Shown here: positions 35,687-44,124 of the stretch, piece by piece
How positions within the stretch are numbered: the first letter of the stretch is position 1
Layout of the letters: every line of letters begins with the position of its first letter
From: DASYAN01 sp963727755
Lineage (GTDB): Bacteria; Chloroflexota; Ktedonobacteria; Ktedonobacterales; Ktedonobacteraceae
Length of the DNA: 64,000 bases
NCBI GenBank assembly: GCA_963727755.1
Contig: CAVSHN010000015.1
Location: 1-64,000, forward strand
Reading direction: 5' to 3'
Made by a program: the position numbers and the translations under genes
The notes under the pieces: model-generated
What the model saw: the letters and a program-made list of their open reading frames with translations, nothing else
Database searches by the model: none
Told to the model about the DNA's origin: nothing

Positions 35687-37699
35687 CTATCCCCTAACCG
35701 CGTAATAGACAACAATCAGAACGACACCAAACAGAATGCCTAGAACATAATTGCGTATATAGCCTGTCTGTACTTTGCGACTGCCATTGCTAATACCACG
35801 GAAGAGCCAAGCAATACCACGGCTCCCACCATCAAGCACGCCATCCTCTAGAAAGGAATTACCAATCACGCGGCCAAATCCCAGGATCGGCTTGATTAGG
35901 ATAAGTGAGAGTATCTCATCCACATAGTACTTGTTGAGTACGAGGCGATAGAGCGGGTTACGGCTCTCCGGGTTACGGTTTATAAAGCCGGAAAAGCCTT
36001 TGCGGTAGAATAGCCACGCAAGACCAAAACCTAGCAATGCTAAGAAAATGCTCAGACCTGTTGAGATCCACATTGTCGCTAAACTCGGTTCTGGCATTGA
36101 GGCTCCCTGGAAAGATACAGTATTCAGGAAATTGGGCAACGGACTAAATTGTGCAAGACCTATCAAACTCAACGATCCAAGGAAGCCCCCCAATCACTGA
36201 GAGAATAGCCAAATGAGAAGTGGGATAGACATCACAAATGGCACTTCTTCAATGTTGTAGTAGTAGACACTGCCCGCGTGATGGTGTCCAGCTGCTTGCT
36301 CCTCATCCTCGTCTTCCTGCTCTGTCACAACGGCTTGACCACGATAATGCCCACTAAAGATAGCGAAGAAGAGCCGGAACATGTAGAAAGCTGTCAGACC
36401 AGCTGTCAGTAGTCCTATACCCCATAACACATAGAGACCAGGATCACCTGTTTTCATTGCCCGGGCTAGTATTGTGCTAAGAATATCATCCTTGCTCCAG
36501 AAACCTGCCAGTGGAGGAATACCACTGATCGCCAGTGTCGCAATCAAGAACGTCCACGCAGTAATGCGCATGCGACTCCACAGTCCTCCCATCTTGCGCA
36601 TATCCTGCTCACCCTCCAGAGCATGAATGACAGCACCAGCCCCTAGGAAGAGTAGCGCCTTGAAGAAAGCATGGGTGACGAGATGAAAAATGCCAGCGCT
36701 ATACCCTTGCACACCCTCAGCCATGAACATATAGCCCAATTGGCTAATCGTTGAATAGGCCAGCACGCGCTTGATATCAAGCTGGAATAGCGCAATAGTA
36801 GCAGCAAAAAGTGCTGTCGCACCACCAATCCCGGCTACCACGTTCAACGCTACAGGTGCCAGATCAAAGAGTACATGGGTACGTGCAACCAGATAGACGC
36901 CAGCGGTCACCATCGTCGCTGCATGGATCAAGGCGCTTACGGGAGTTGGACCTTCCATAGCGTCTGGTAACCACATGTAGAGTGGTAACTGGGCCGATTT
37001 TGCAGCACAGGCTACGAAGAGCAACAGGCAGATAGCAGTGATAGTACCAGTATTAACGCTATTTGGAATTTGAAGCACATTTGAGAAATCTAATGACTGG
37101 AAATTAACAAAGATCAAGAAGATTGCCAGCATCAGACCGAAGTCGCCGATCACATTGATGACAAAGGCTTTCCGGGCAGCGGCAACGGCTGAGCGTCTCT
37201 GATACCAGAAGCCGATCAAGAGGAACGAGGCCAGACCAACCAGTGCCCAACCAACCAGCAAGCAGAGAAAGTTGTCAGCACTCACCAGCAGGACCATAGC
37301 GAAAATGAAGAAGTTCAGGTAAGCGAAAAAGCGCCAGAAGCCTGGATCTTCTTCCATGTAACCTGCTGAATATATGTAAATCAGGAGACCCACACCCGTA
37401 ACAACCAGCAACATCGTCATCGATAATGGATCAAGGTACTGACCGAAGTTAATAGTAAGCAACGGAGCGTTGCCAGTACCAGAAGCCAGCCAGTTGAAGA
37501 CAACCTGATCACTCACGCGTCCCGATACTGGCGTGCCTAGCATGGAGAGGAAATTGATGAGAGCGCACAGAAACGCAAGACCACAGGCTCCCCAAGCCAC
37601 AGCCAGGACCGCCGAGCGTTGCAAAAACCTACCTGCTAGCCCCAGGACGATGAAGCCTAATAATGGAAACAACAATACCCATAGGCTGAAATTCGCCAT
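35687..37699 (-). pseudogene. nuoL: NADH-quinone oxidoreductase subunit L, in-frame stop
   Basis: NuoL, the distal proton-pumping subunit with a lateral helix. The frame from ATG 37699 contains FWRFFAYLNFFIFAMVLLV, LVGWALVGLASFLLIGFWY, MWLPDAMEGPTPVSALIHA and FFKALLFLGAGAVIHALEG. At 36194-36196 a TGA interrupts it (PLLIWLFSQ stop), and the same frame goes on with LGGFLGSLSLIG, SGFINRNPESRNPLYRLVLN and KYYVDEILSLILIKP, the normal NuoL C-terminus. Whether this is a nonsense change or a pair of indels around the G run at 36185-36190 is unclear. A linker with EQEDEDEEQAAGHHHAG is an unusual insertion before the last part. Confidence 0.88.
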
Positions 37700-37706
37700 A
37701 GTTTGT

Positions 37707-38015
37707 TTATCCTCGCAATATGTTCATCTCGTCAACATCAATCTTGTGGCGTGAACGGAAGATCGAGACGATGATTGCCAAACCCACAACAACCTCGGCA
37801 GCAGCGACTGTCAGGACAACAAAGACAAACATTTGTCCATCCGCTGAATCGAGAAAATGAGACAAGGCCACAAACGATAGGTTGACGGCATTAAGCATCA
37901 GCTCAATTGACATAAAGATAATGAGCGGGTTGCGCCGGACGATTACTCCAGTTGTGCCAATGCTAAATAGGATGGCGCTCATTATTAGATAGGCCGATAG
38001 AGGTACAGAGGCCAT
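37707..38015 (-). CDS. nuoK: NADH-quinone oxidoreductase subunit K
   Basis: A 102-residue three-helix membrane subunit starting at ATG 38015 (preceded by AGGAGAAAA). The conserved glutamates that line the proton path lie in IFMSIELMLNAVNLSF and FVVLTVAAAEVVVGLAIIV. Length and motifs are standard. It precedes nuoL by 7 bp. Confidence 0.95.
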   Translation of the reverse strand: MASVPLSAYLIMSAILFSIGTTGVIVRRNPLIIFMSIELMLNAVNLSFVALSHFLDSADGQMFVFVVLTVAAAEVVVGLAIIVSIFRSRHKIDVDEMNILRG

Positions 38016-38063
38016 GATTTTTTCTCCTGTTTTTACTATAAAATGACACACACGTATAGCACC

Positions 38064-38466
38064 CTACTCAAGTTTCGGCAGCACACCACGGGTAACAGTT
38101 GGTAACCAATCTGCAAGCTGTTCCTTACTCATCTGCCCACCTGCAACAGCCATCATCGCATCATAATACTGCGCTTCTGTGGCAATTGGCTCCAAGCCAT
38201 TGAGCCGCAGAAAGGTAAACATGGCCATACCTGCTGTCCGCTTGTTTCCATCAAGAAAGGGATGATCTTGACTCAAGTGAAATCCATACGCAGCAGCCAT
38301 GTGAAAGACAGTCGGATGTAAAAACTCTCCACCGAATTGTGCTTGTGGCATGTGAAGAGCTGCATCTAAAGCGGAGGCATCACGTACTCCATATGAGCCT
38401 CCGTATAAACAGAATCTGATCATCATGCATAGCCATAACGATACTTTCAGGCAAAAAACGGATCAC
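38064..38466 (-). pseudogene. Doc-like Fic-fold toxin, frameshifted near the N-terminus
   Basis: The main frame contains the Fic/Doc motif HPFLDGNKRTAGMAMF, with YGVRDASALDAALHMPQAQFGG upstream as in death-on-curing proteins, which phosphorylate EF-Tu. The expected N-terminus (VIRFLPESIVMAMHDDQIL) is in another frame starting at GTG 38466 and joins LYGGSYGVRD by a one-base shift near 38405. The start lies 5 bp after the AbrB-like antitoxin gene. As written, the toxin would lack its first 30 residues or be inactive. It sits inside the complex I cluster between nuoJ and nuoK. Confidence 0.75.
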
Positions 38467-38471
38467 CAAAT

Positions 38472-38696
38472 CTACTCCGACAATTTACGATTTGCATTGC
38501 GATAGCGTGGTTCAATTTCTTGATATGCATTCCACGCATCTTGAAAATCAGCGGTGGCACGCGTAAGCATAATACGATCTCTGGCAACCTCAACAGCAAG
38601 CTCATCATTTTCGTGTAGATGTAATGCTTCTATCACTGATGGTGGGAGCGTAACGATTGTTGAATTGCCTACCCTCCGTAATTTTACTACTTGCAT
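38472..38696 (-). CDS. AbrB/MazE-type antitoxin
   Basis: A 74-residue SpoVT/AbrB-fold protein from ATG 38696, which has a strong GAGGAGG site. MQVVKLRRVGNSTIVTLPP and VIEALHLHENDELAVEVARD are the typical swapped-hairpin barrel. The C-terminal segment (FQDAWNAYQEIEPRYRNANR) would bind the toxin. Its place directly before the Doc-like gene makes it the cognate antitoxin and autorepressor. Confidence 0.85.
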   Translation of the reverse strand: MQVVKLRRVGNSTIVTLPPSVIEALHLHENDELAVEVARDRIMLTRATADFQDAWNAYQEIEPRYRNANRKLSE

Positions 38697-38788
38697 ATGG
38701 AACCTCCTCAACAAGCATGCTAATATAGTCACGTATACACAACAGTATATACAGCAGACCAAGCTTTGTCAAGAGAATAGCAGGCTAC

Positions 38789-39322
38789 TCATGCCCTCCT
38801 GCCAAAGACCAGCGCCCCCAGAATAGCAATGACGATCAACAGACTGGTCACTTCGAAAGGGAACAGATAGCCATGAAAAAGGGCTTGCCCAAATGCTTCA
38901 ACGCTGCCTTGCTGCTTCACGACATTTGAGAGGCTCTCTGCCGCACTAGCTTTTGGGAGATTTGCAGAAGAGACAGATCCTTTGAAAAGCAAATAGCTCA
39001 GAGTACCCACCAAGACTAGACCCAGGAGGCTACCCACTCCTTTTTGCCATACTATGCGATCGCGTCGTTCCTGCTCATCATGTCTTGGTGTCATCATAGT
39101 CACGACGAAAAGGAAGAGCACCATAATAGCACCATCATAGATCAGAATCTGGACGATAGATATGAACATTGCTTGCAATAGCAAGTAGAACATGGCTAGG
39201 AATAATAGTGTGAGGATTAGACTCAAGGCACTATACACGGCATTCTTGAAGGCGATAACACCAATAGCGGTAATAGTGCTAGCAACTGCCAATACAAGAA
39301 ATGATAACCATTCAGGTGTCAT
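38789..39322 (-). CDS. nuoJ: NADH-quinone oxidoreductase subunit J
   Basis: A 177-residue membrane subunit of complex I with the conserved YSALSLILTLLFLAMFYLLL and VQILIYDGAIMVLFLFVVTM segments, four to five helices and a loop (residues about 115-140) before the last one. Intact. nuoI lies 16 bp upstream. The AbrB/Doc pair separates it from nuoK, which normally follows directly. Confidence 0.93.
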   Translation of the reverse strand: MTPEWLSFLVLAVASTITAIGVIAFKNAVYSALSLILTLLFLAMFYLLLQAMFISIVQILIYDGAIMVLFLFVVTMMTPRHDEQERRDRIVWQKGVGSLLGLVLVGTLSYLLFKGSVSSANLPKASAAESLSNVVKQQGSVEAFGQALFHGYLFPFEVTSLLIVIAILGALVFGRRA

Positions 39323-39337
39323 AAATACCTCTTTATC

Positions 39338-39952
39338 TCAAAACTTGCGTCTATCTTCATCTTGCTCTTCATTGACTAGCAGCATTGGACGTTCGACATG
39401 ACAAGTTCCCAGACCGACTGCGGCAGCACTAGCCTGTGATCCATCAAAAGTCCGCGACGCTTGCGGGACTGGTTGCTCAGCTTCAGCCGACGGCTGCTCG
39501 GCCCAGACCGCATTCGAGCCAACAGTTGATTGTCCCTGAGATTCGAGTAATTGTTCCTTGTGATAGACTAGATCCTCTGGATAGTAGGAGGCTAGCTTGT
39601 AATTGTTCTCTAGTGTGATCGCTCCAGTCGGGCAAGCGGCCTGACAATAGCCACAGAAGATGCAACGCAACATATTTATGTCAAAGACCTTGGCATAGCG
39701 TTCACCAGGGGAGCCACGATGCTCTTCGGTATTCTCTTCTGCCTCGATATAAATAGCATCTGCGGGACAAGCACCAGCGCACAAATAGCAACCAACACAG
39801 CGCTCCATACCATTTTCATAGCGATGGAGGACGTGCCGTCCACGGAAACGTGGTGGCAAGTCACGTTCTTCCTCGGGGTAAGAGACAGTTGTTGGCTTTC
39901 GACCGATATTTTTGAGGGTTGTCGCCATACCCTTAATGATGTCAAAAGACAT
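39338..39952 (-). CDS. nuoI: NADH-quinone oxidoreductase subunit I
   Basis: A 204-residue ferredoxin-like subunit carrying two 4Fe-4S clusters: CVGCYLCAGACPADAI and CIFCGYCQAACPTGAI, each CxxCxxCxxxCP. ERDLPPRFRGRHVLHRYENG is the usual N-terminal part. It carries electrons within the peripheral arm toward cluster N2. A C-terminal tail of about 60 residues (Ser/Ala/Glu-rich) is longer than in E. coli. It is the first nuo gene of this cluster; nuoA-H are not in the window. Confidence 0.93.
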   Translation of the reverse strand: MSFDIIKGMATTLKNIGRKPTTVSYPEEERDLPPRFRGRHVLHRYENGMERCVGCYLCAGACPADAIYIEAEENTEEHRGSPGERYAKVFDINMLRCIFCGYCQAACPTGAITLENNYKLASYYPEDLVYHKEQLLESQGQSTVGSNAVWAEQPSAEAEQPVPQASRTFDGSQASAAAVGLGTCHVERPMLLVNEEQDEDRRKF

Positions 39953-39955
39953 TTC

Positions 39956-40402
39956 TCAGGAACTCCTTATATTATCCACCACCAGAACTTTTAATTTCGG
40001 TGAAGATGGTAAACGAGCATCATTTGTGAGAAAGAAAGACGCAGCACCTTTGATAGCAGTCGCCATTTGAATGGCATCCGGAGTACGAATGTTATTTAAA
40101 GCCCGCAATTGAGCAGCTTCCTCTGTAATATCTGGAGAGAGCGGTAAAGTAGCTAGACCTTTGGTACAAAATAATATATCTCGATATCGGTTTGCTAGAT
40201 CCTTATTGCCATTCCGAAGCGGATGGACGAGCGTTTCCGTTAGAGTAATAACTGATGTTACAACCGAAATTTCGCCTCTATCTACCACTTGAAAGAAAGG
40301 GCGTAATATATCTACATAGACAGGCTTTCTTTCAATATAATAAATAAGCGGTGCCGTATCTAGGCCTATGACCATGCCTCGTAAATCTTCTACCCACCCC
40401 AT
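39956..40402 (-). CDS. PIN-domain (VapC-like) toxin
   Basis: A 148-residue PIN-domain ribonuclease. Acidic residues of the active site are in IGLDTAPLIYYIE, ITLTETLVHPL, IRTPDAIQMATAI and FLTNDARLP. Length and order are standard for VapC. It overlaps the upstream antitoxin-like gene by 13 bp and ends 3 bp before nuoI, placing a toxin gene at the head of the complex I cluster. Confidence 0.85.
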   Translation of the reverse strand: MGWVEDLRGMVIGLDTAPLIYYIERKPVYVDILRPFFQVVDRGEISVVTSVITLTETLVHPLRNGNKDLANRYRDILFCTKGLATLPLSPDITEEAAQLRALNNIRTPDAIQMATAIKGAASFFLTNDARLPSSPKLKVLVVDNIRSS

Positions 40403-40611
40403 AAATCTCTCTCCTGTTGCAGATACTGATCCACATCAATACCTTCCCAAATTTCTTTTCCCAAGCCTTCTAACTCTAAAATGCTGTGAAGAGGCTTAGT
40501 AACAGCTCGTTGCCGAATTAGTGTGACAAAGTCTTCTAATAGCTGAAATTGTTCATCCGGTGAAAGGTACTGAACCTGCTTGAGCACCTCTTGGTATGGA
40601 TAGATTGACAT
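40390..40611 (-). CDS. VapB-like antitoxin
   Basis: A 73-residue acidic protein. YQEVLKQVQYLSPDEQFQLL and EDFVTLIRQRA resemble the helical N-termini of PIN-associated antitoxins, and the C-terminal ELEGLGKEIWEGIDVDQYL is the common toxin-binding tail. It overlaps the PIN gene, so the two are co-translated. The 40612-40995 gap before the divergent gene holds nothing recognised. Confidence 0.75.
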   Translation of the reverse strand: MSIYPYQEVLKQVQYLSPDEQFQLLEDFVTLIRQRAVTKPLHSILELEGLGKEIWEGIDVDQYLQQERDLWGG

Positions 40612-40995
40612 AAGCTGCCTCCAGATCTCTGAAAAATATCTTCATACAGTTATAGTTGCTTTTGTTTATTACCTTTATCGCTTAGCAATGTGCGTTATCC
40701 CTTCTCCGTAACGCATATGAATATAGCATAAACGCTATCTAAATACAAGAGAACTTATTTTAAGTATCGATCTTTTGACAGAAGGAGGGTTGACAACTAG
40801 GGACCCTCTAATATCGTAATGCATTGGGCCAATAAGCGCAACATATCGACCATGGTCACGCGTTCCAAATTTCTGTCCCTTTCTCCTCCTAGAAAAAAGC
40901 CCCTATCATCAGGTATTCTCTCTTCAAGTGTTTATCTCAAATCTGGTTAAGGAGCAACTATTCAGATTTCATGTAGCAGAAAAAAGGGAAGTCAG

Positions 40996-42630
40996 ATGAA
41001 AGCTTTTGGGAATTTTTCAAGAGAGACTAAAAAAGCAATAAATGAAGGCAAACAAAATATCCAAAGTAATGATTATCATCGCAGTTTATGTGGAGAATTA
41101 GATACAATAAGTCAAAAAATTGGAAAAGAAATTTTACATAGAAATATCACAGAAAAAGATAATAATCCCCTTATTTTAGAAGATAGACCTGTTGACATAA
41201 TTCAAAATGCAATGCAAGTGGAAGCGGCCAAGGATTTTCTTAAGGGCTATATGCCATTAAAACTTGTCCATCATCAGCTATCCAGAGTTCGCAAGATCTA
41301 TAACCAGTGTCAAGAACAATTATCCTCGTATGAGCGGTGTCAAGAACAATTATCCACGGCGACACAAGACCTGAAAGATATGTACCTGTCTGTTCAGGCA
41401 TGCAGCAACCTAATACAGGCAGTTCAGGAGGTACTAGAGAAAGATTTTGAAAAGCAAGCGAAGGATCAGATCCAGACGGTCAGCGACGAACAGTCGAAGA
41501 AGAATGAACAGTCTGGAAAGCAAACAAGAGACCATATCAATACGTTTGTCCATAACCAATTGGTCAAGATATGCAGGGGCATAGCGGAGACGGCAAAAGT
41601 CATCGGACAGAGCGGAGAGGATTCCAATTCCGATGCCAAAGCGACTCTGGAGAATATGCTCCAACGTTATAGACAGTCCAAGAAGCTGATCCAAGAGCTA
41701 CAAGAGTTTGATATGGAACCATTAAAAGCTGATTTAATCAAAACAGGCGATAGCATATTAAATAAGTATTTCACAGGTAAATTCTTAGCTAGACTGCAAG
41801 AGAAACATATAGCTGTTCCGCCAAAGCTGCCAGAGTCCTTTGATCGCCATATGGATATCAAAAAGGTGAAATTGCAATACGGCGATGAAGCGGCGCGAAT
41901 ATTTGCTGCTCTAAAAGGAGAGATAGTGATGATCAAAAGTGAAAGAATGTCATATAATGAAAACATCGCTAAAAAATTTAGAGAGTGTTATGATAGAAAA
42001 TATAACGAAAATAGAGCAGAAAAAGGTAAGTTTGAAGTTAATATAAACACTAAAGCATCCGGGAAAGAAGAATTTTATGGTACTGTGTACTTGAATAATC
42101 AAGCAATAGGAGTTGAAAGATCCTGCAGGATTAATAACAAAAGTTTGCAATTTTCTCAGTTGCTAGGAGAAATTTTAAAAGATTTAGCTTGGGAAGATTC
42201 AGCAGATAGATCTATTAAACAAATAGACCGCAACCAAATTGAAAATAATGAGACAAGATCTACAATATATTTATTTATAAAAGGAGCTAAAGCTAAATGC
42301 AAAAAAGGAACTGAAAAAGGAACTGAAGAAGATTTTGCAATAGCTAAAGGATTAATTGAAGAAGAAGGAATTGAAATACATGAAGTTAAATATGAAATGT
42401 TAAAACGTATAGTAGGGACTTTCAAAGTAAACAAAATTGGAACAGATGCTTATCTTGCAATATTGGGTACACCAAATGGTCGTTCTCAACAATACTTATT
42501 AAAAGAATACAAGCAATATTTAGGGAATAGGGAAATTACCAATATTGAAGTTGAATATGAATTTGAAGATGGACAGCTTTTCATAGGCAAAATCTGCTTT
42601 CATATTGACGAAAAACCTATCTTATCCTAA
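40996..42630 (+). CDS. Large coiled-coil protein of unknown function
   Basis: A 544-residue soluble protein preceded by AAGGGAAG. Residues about 90-260 are helical with coiled-coil character and a short internal duplication (NQCQEQLSSYER followed by CQEQLSTATQD). The second half (from about 330) is AT-rich in its DNA and Asn/Lys/Ile/Glu-rich, alternating strands and helices (GKFEVNINTKASGKEEFYG, LQFSQLLGEILKDLAWED). No catalytic motif or membrane segment seen. Base composition differs from the neighbouring nuo genes, suggesting transfer. I do not recognise the family. Confidence 0.5.
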   Translation: MKAFGNFSRETKKAINEGKQNIQSNDYHRSLCGELDTISQKIGKEILHRNITEKDNNPLILEDRPVDIIQNAMQVEAAKDFLKGYMPLKLVHHQLSRVRKIYNQCQEQLSSYERCQEQLSTATQDLKDMYLSVQACSNLIQAVQEVLEKDFEKQAKDQIQTVSDEQSKKNEQSGKQTRDHINTFVHNQLVKICRGIAETAKVIGQSGEDSNSDAKATLENMLQRYRQSKKLIQELQEFDMEPLKADLIKTGDSILNKYFTGKFLARLQEKHIAVPPKLPESFDRHMDIKKVKLQYGDEAARIFAALKGEIVMIKSERMSYNENIAKKFRECYDRKYNENRAEKGKFEVNINTKASGKEEFYGTVYLNNQAIGVERSCRINNKSLQFSQLLGEILKDLAWEDSADRSIKQIDRNQIENNETRSTIYLFIKGAKAKCKKGTEKGTEEDFAIAKGLIEEEGIEIHEVKYEMLKRIVGTFKVNKIGTDAYLAILGTPNGRSQQYLLKEYKQYLGNREITNIEVEYEFEDGQLFIGKICFHIDEKPILS

Positions 42631-42645
42631 TGAGGATCTTGCCTA

Positions 42646-42702
42646 CATGAGGAGGCGATAGTTTCCAAGTTGTTGTCCAATGCGGTTGGGACGCTGTGCC
42701 AT
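42646..42702 (-). pseudogene. Orphan N-terminus of a kinase gene
   Basis: Nineteen codons, beginning MAQRPNRIGQQLGNYRLL, match the start of the serine/threonine kinase at 45676 (MADRPNRIGQQLGNYRLL). DNA similarity continues into the leader (GTGCTTCCTTTGCTGGTGTGG against TTTGCTTCCTTTGCTTGTATGG). The kinase domain is missing, so this is the stub of a lost third kinase-WD40 gene. Confidence 0.75.
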
Positions 42703-42833
42703 TTTGTGCTTCCTTTGCTGGTGTGGCTTTGCCTACAAAAATGTGGGCGCAAGTGCACATCTTTATATCCTGTATTATAGGAAGGAGATACACGTACGTC
42801 AAGATACGGGCTTGGCCGGGGTGCACCTAACGT

Positions 42834-42982
42834 TTTTGCCATGCCTCACCCCACGAGAAACGGGCGAAATGAATCGTGTCCCTACAAATCAGGCAATAAA
42901 TTGCAAACAAGGCAATTCATTGCGCCATTGGTAGGGACACGATTTATCGAAACCGTTTCCCGTAGGCACCTCCATGCAAAAA
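42834..42982. repeat. MITE-like inverted-repeat element with GTAGGGAC ends, copy A
   Basis: Long imperfect inverted arms: CGAAATGAATCGTGTCCCTAC on the left and GTAGGGACACGATTTATCGA on the right, extending outward through GAAACGG and CATG/TTTTTGC to about 42834 and 42982. The 47-base centre is AT-rich. A second element with the same arms lies at 43890-44101. No reading frame. Confidence 0.6.
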
Positions 42983-43012
42983 TCCTCCGCACACCCCACC
43001 GACACCAACGGC

Positions 43013-43041
43013 TTGACATCAGGAATCTTTTTTTGTATACT
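43013..43041 (+). promoter_or_regulatory. Sigma-70-type promoter of the HigBA-like pair
   Basis: TTGACA (43013-43018), a 17-base spacer and TATACT (43036-43041) make a near-consensus promoter, 130 bp before the toxin start at 43173. It fits a strong, autoregulated TA promoter. Confidence 0.55.
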
Positions 43042-43172
43042 AGAATCGGTATAGCAGAGCGTGAGCGCGTTTCAAGTTGATCCTCCCATCATGAAGCTAT
43101 TTTCTGGAGTCCAGCGCAGGCTACACTCTGAATCTGCATTTAATATAATATAATAACGATATTTTGGTAGGC

Positions 43173-43331
43173 ATGGAGGCAAGAGTGGCATGGGATTTGT
43201 TTTGGGTAGGATCATGTCAGAAAGACTTTGGGGCTTTTCCAGAAAAAGTGAGAGCTAATGTCATGGCCGCACTTTATCTTGCACTGGATGGTCAGAAGGC
43301 AACGAACGTCAAGCCGCTCCAGGGAAAGTAA
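43173..43331 (+). pseudogene. HigB/Gp49-like toxin, C-terminally truncated
   Basis: A 52-residue frame whose text (DLFWVGSCQKDFGAFPEKVR, MAALYLALDGQKATNVKPLQ) is the first half of a phage-Gp49/HigB-type toxin. Such toxins normally continue after KPL.G with a conserved GVLEI...YRAVY core of about 50 residues. Here the frame stops right after the Gly-Lys, 5 bp before the antitoxin start. The toxin is probably inactive. Confidence 0.6.
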
Positions 43332-43336
43332 CTATC

Positions 43337-43675
43337 ATGATCGACGAAGAGATAAGCTACACCATCAGTAGTGGCAACATTTTTGCTGATGCTGGTTTGC
43401 CAAACCCTGACGAATACCTAGCGCGGGCAAAATTGTTAAGCTATGTAGTCTCAGAGATTAATCGGCGCGATCTCTCCCAAAATCAGGCTACACATCTATT
43501 AGATGTACCGCAGTCTCATATCCGTCTACTTTTACGAGCCCACTTGACTAGTTTTTCGCTCGAAGATCTTCTCCAGATGGTCAAGAAACTGGGGATGCAT
43601 GTGGTCATCTCCTGTCAACCAACTATGGCAGACGAGCAGGGGCATGTTACCATAAGCCTGCCGCAATCGGCCTAA
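43337..43675 (+). CDS. HigA-like XRE antitoxin
   Basis: A 112-residue antitoxin of the type paired with Gp49-like toxins. An N-terminal acidic segment (SGNIFADAGLPNPDEYLARA) precedes a helix-turn-helix (SQNQATHLLDVPQSHIRLLL) and a C-terminal strand part (LGMHVVISCQPT). It lies 5 bp after the truncated toxin. Without a working toxin it may persist only as an orphan repressor. Confidence 0.8.
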   Translation: MIDEEISYTISSGNIFADAGLPNPDEYLARAKLLSYVVSEINRRDLSQNQATHLLDVPQSHIRLLLRAHLTSFSLEDLLQMVKKLGMHVVISCQPTMADEQGHVTISLPQSA

Positions 43676-43730
43676 TAGGATAGAGTCATGCCAAGCCCAC
43701 GTTGGTATCATTTCTTTAGATCCTGATAAA

Positions 43731-43880
43731 ATGGTTGAGAGAAGACTCAACAGATTGGGTACCCAACAATGCATTCAGGTGTATGGTATAGAGGAGCAGC
43801 AACTTGCCAGACGGACGCGATCAATGATCCTGCTGGCCAACTTGGTCTGTATGTCAGAACGAGATAATCTCAATGATTGA
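43731..43880 (+). CDS. Short hypothetical frame, 49 residues
   Basis: A short open frame of plausible composition (VERRLNRLGTQQCIQVYGIE, RRTRSMILLANLVCMSE). It lacks a good ribosome binding site and I recognise no family. It may be a fragment of a decayed gene. Otherwise 43676-43889 is empty. Confidence 0.2.
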   Translation: MVERRLNRLGTQQCIQVYGIEEQQLARRTRSMILLANLVCMSERDNLND

Positions 43881-43889
43881 TTTGGTTGG

Positions 43890-44101
43890 TGCGTGGCAAA
43901 CTTCACGGGCGAGATAAATCGGGCCCCTACTTCTTCTCCCGATAAATCGGGTAATCTCATTTTGCACAATTATCGTCTGATAGGAGTTTTTACTTCTTTT
44001 AATCGTAATACATTTCATTGTATATTATGTAGCAATTTATTGCACGAAAAGGTAGGGACCCGATTTATCGCGTCCGTGGAAAGAGGTAGGGCCATTGCAC
44101 C
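43890..44101. repeat. MITE-like inverted-repeat element with GTAGGGAC ends, copy B
   Basis: Left arm GAGATAAATCGGGCCCCTAC (preceded by GTGCGTGGC and CACGGGC), right arm GTAGGGACCCGATTTATCGC followed by GTCCGTGG and GCCATTGCAC. The arms pair along about 40 bases. A second small palindrome, CCCGATAAATCGGG, lies inside. It ends about 24 bp from the stop of the kinase-WD40 gene. A half copy (ATTTATCGCGTCCAAGG) lies at the matching position after the second kinase-WD40 gene, near 59910. Confidence 0.6.
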
Positions 44102-44124
44102 TCCACAGAGAACATCGCCCTCCC

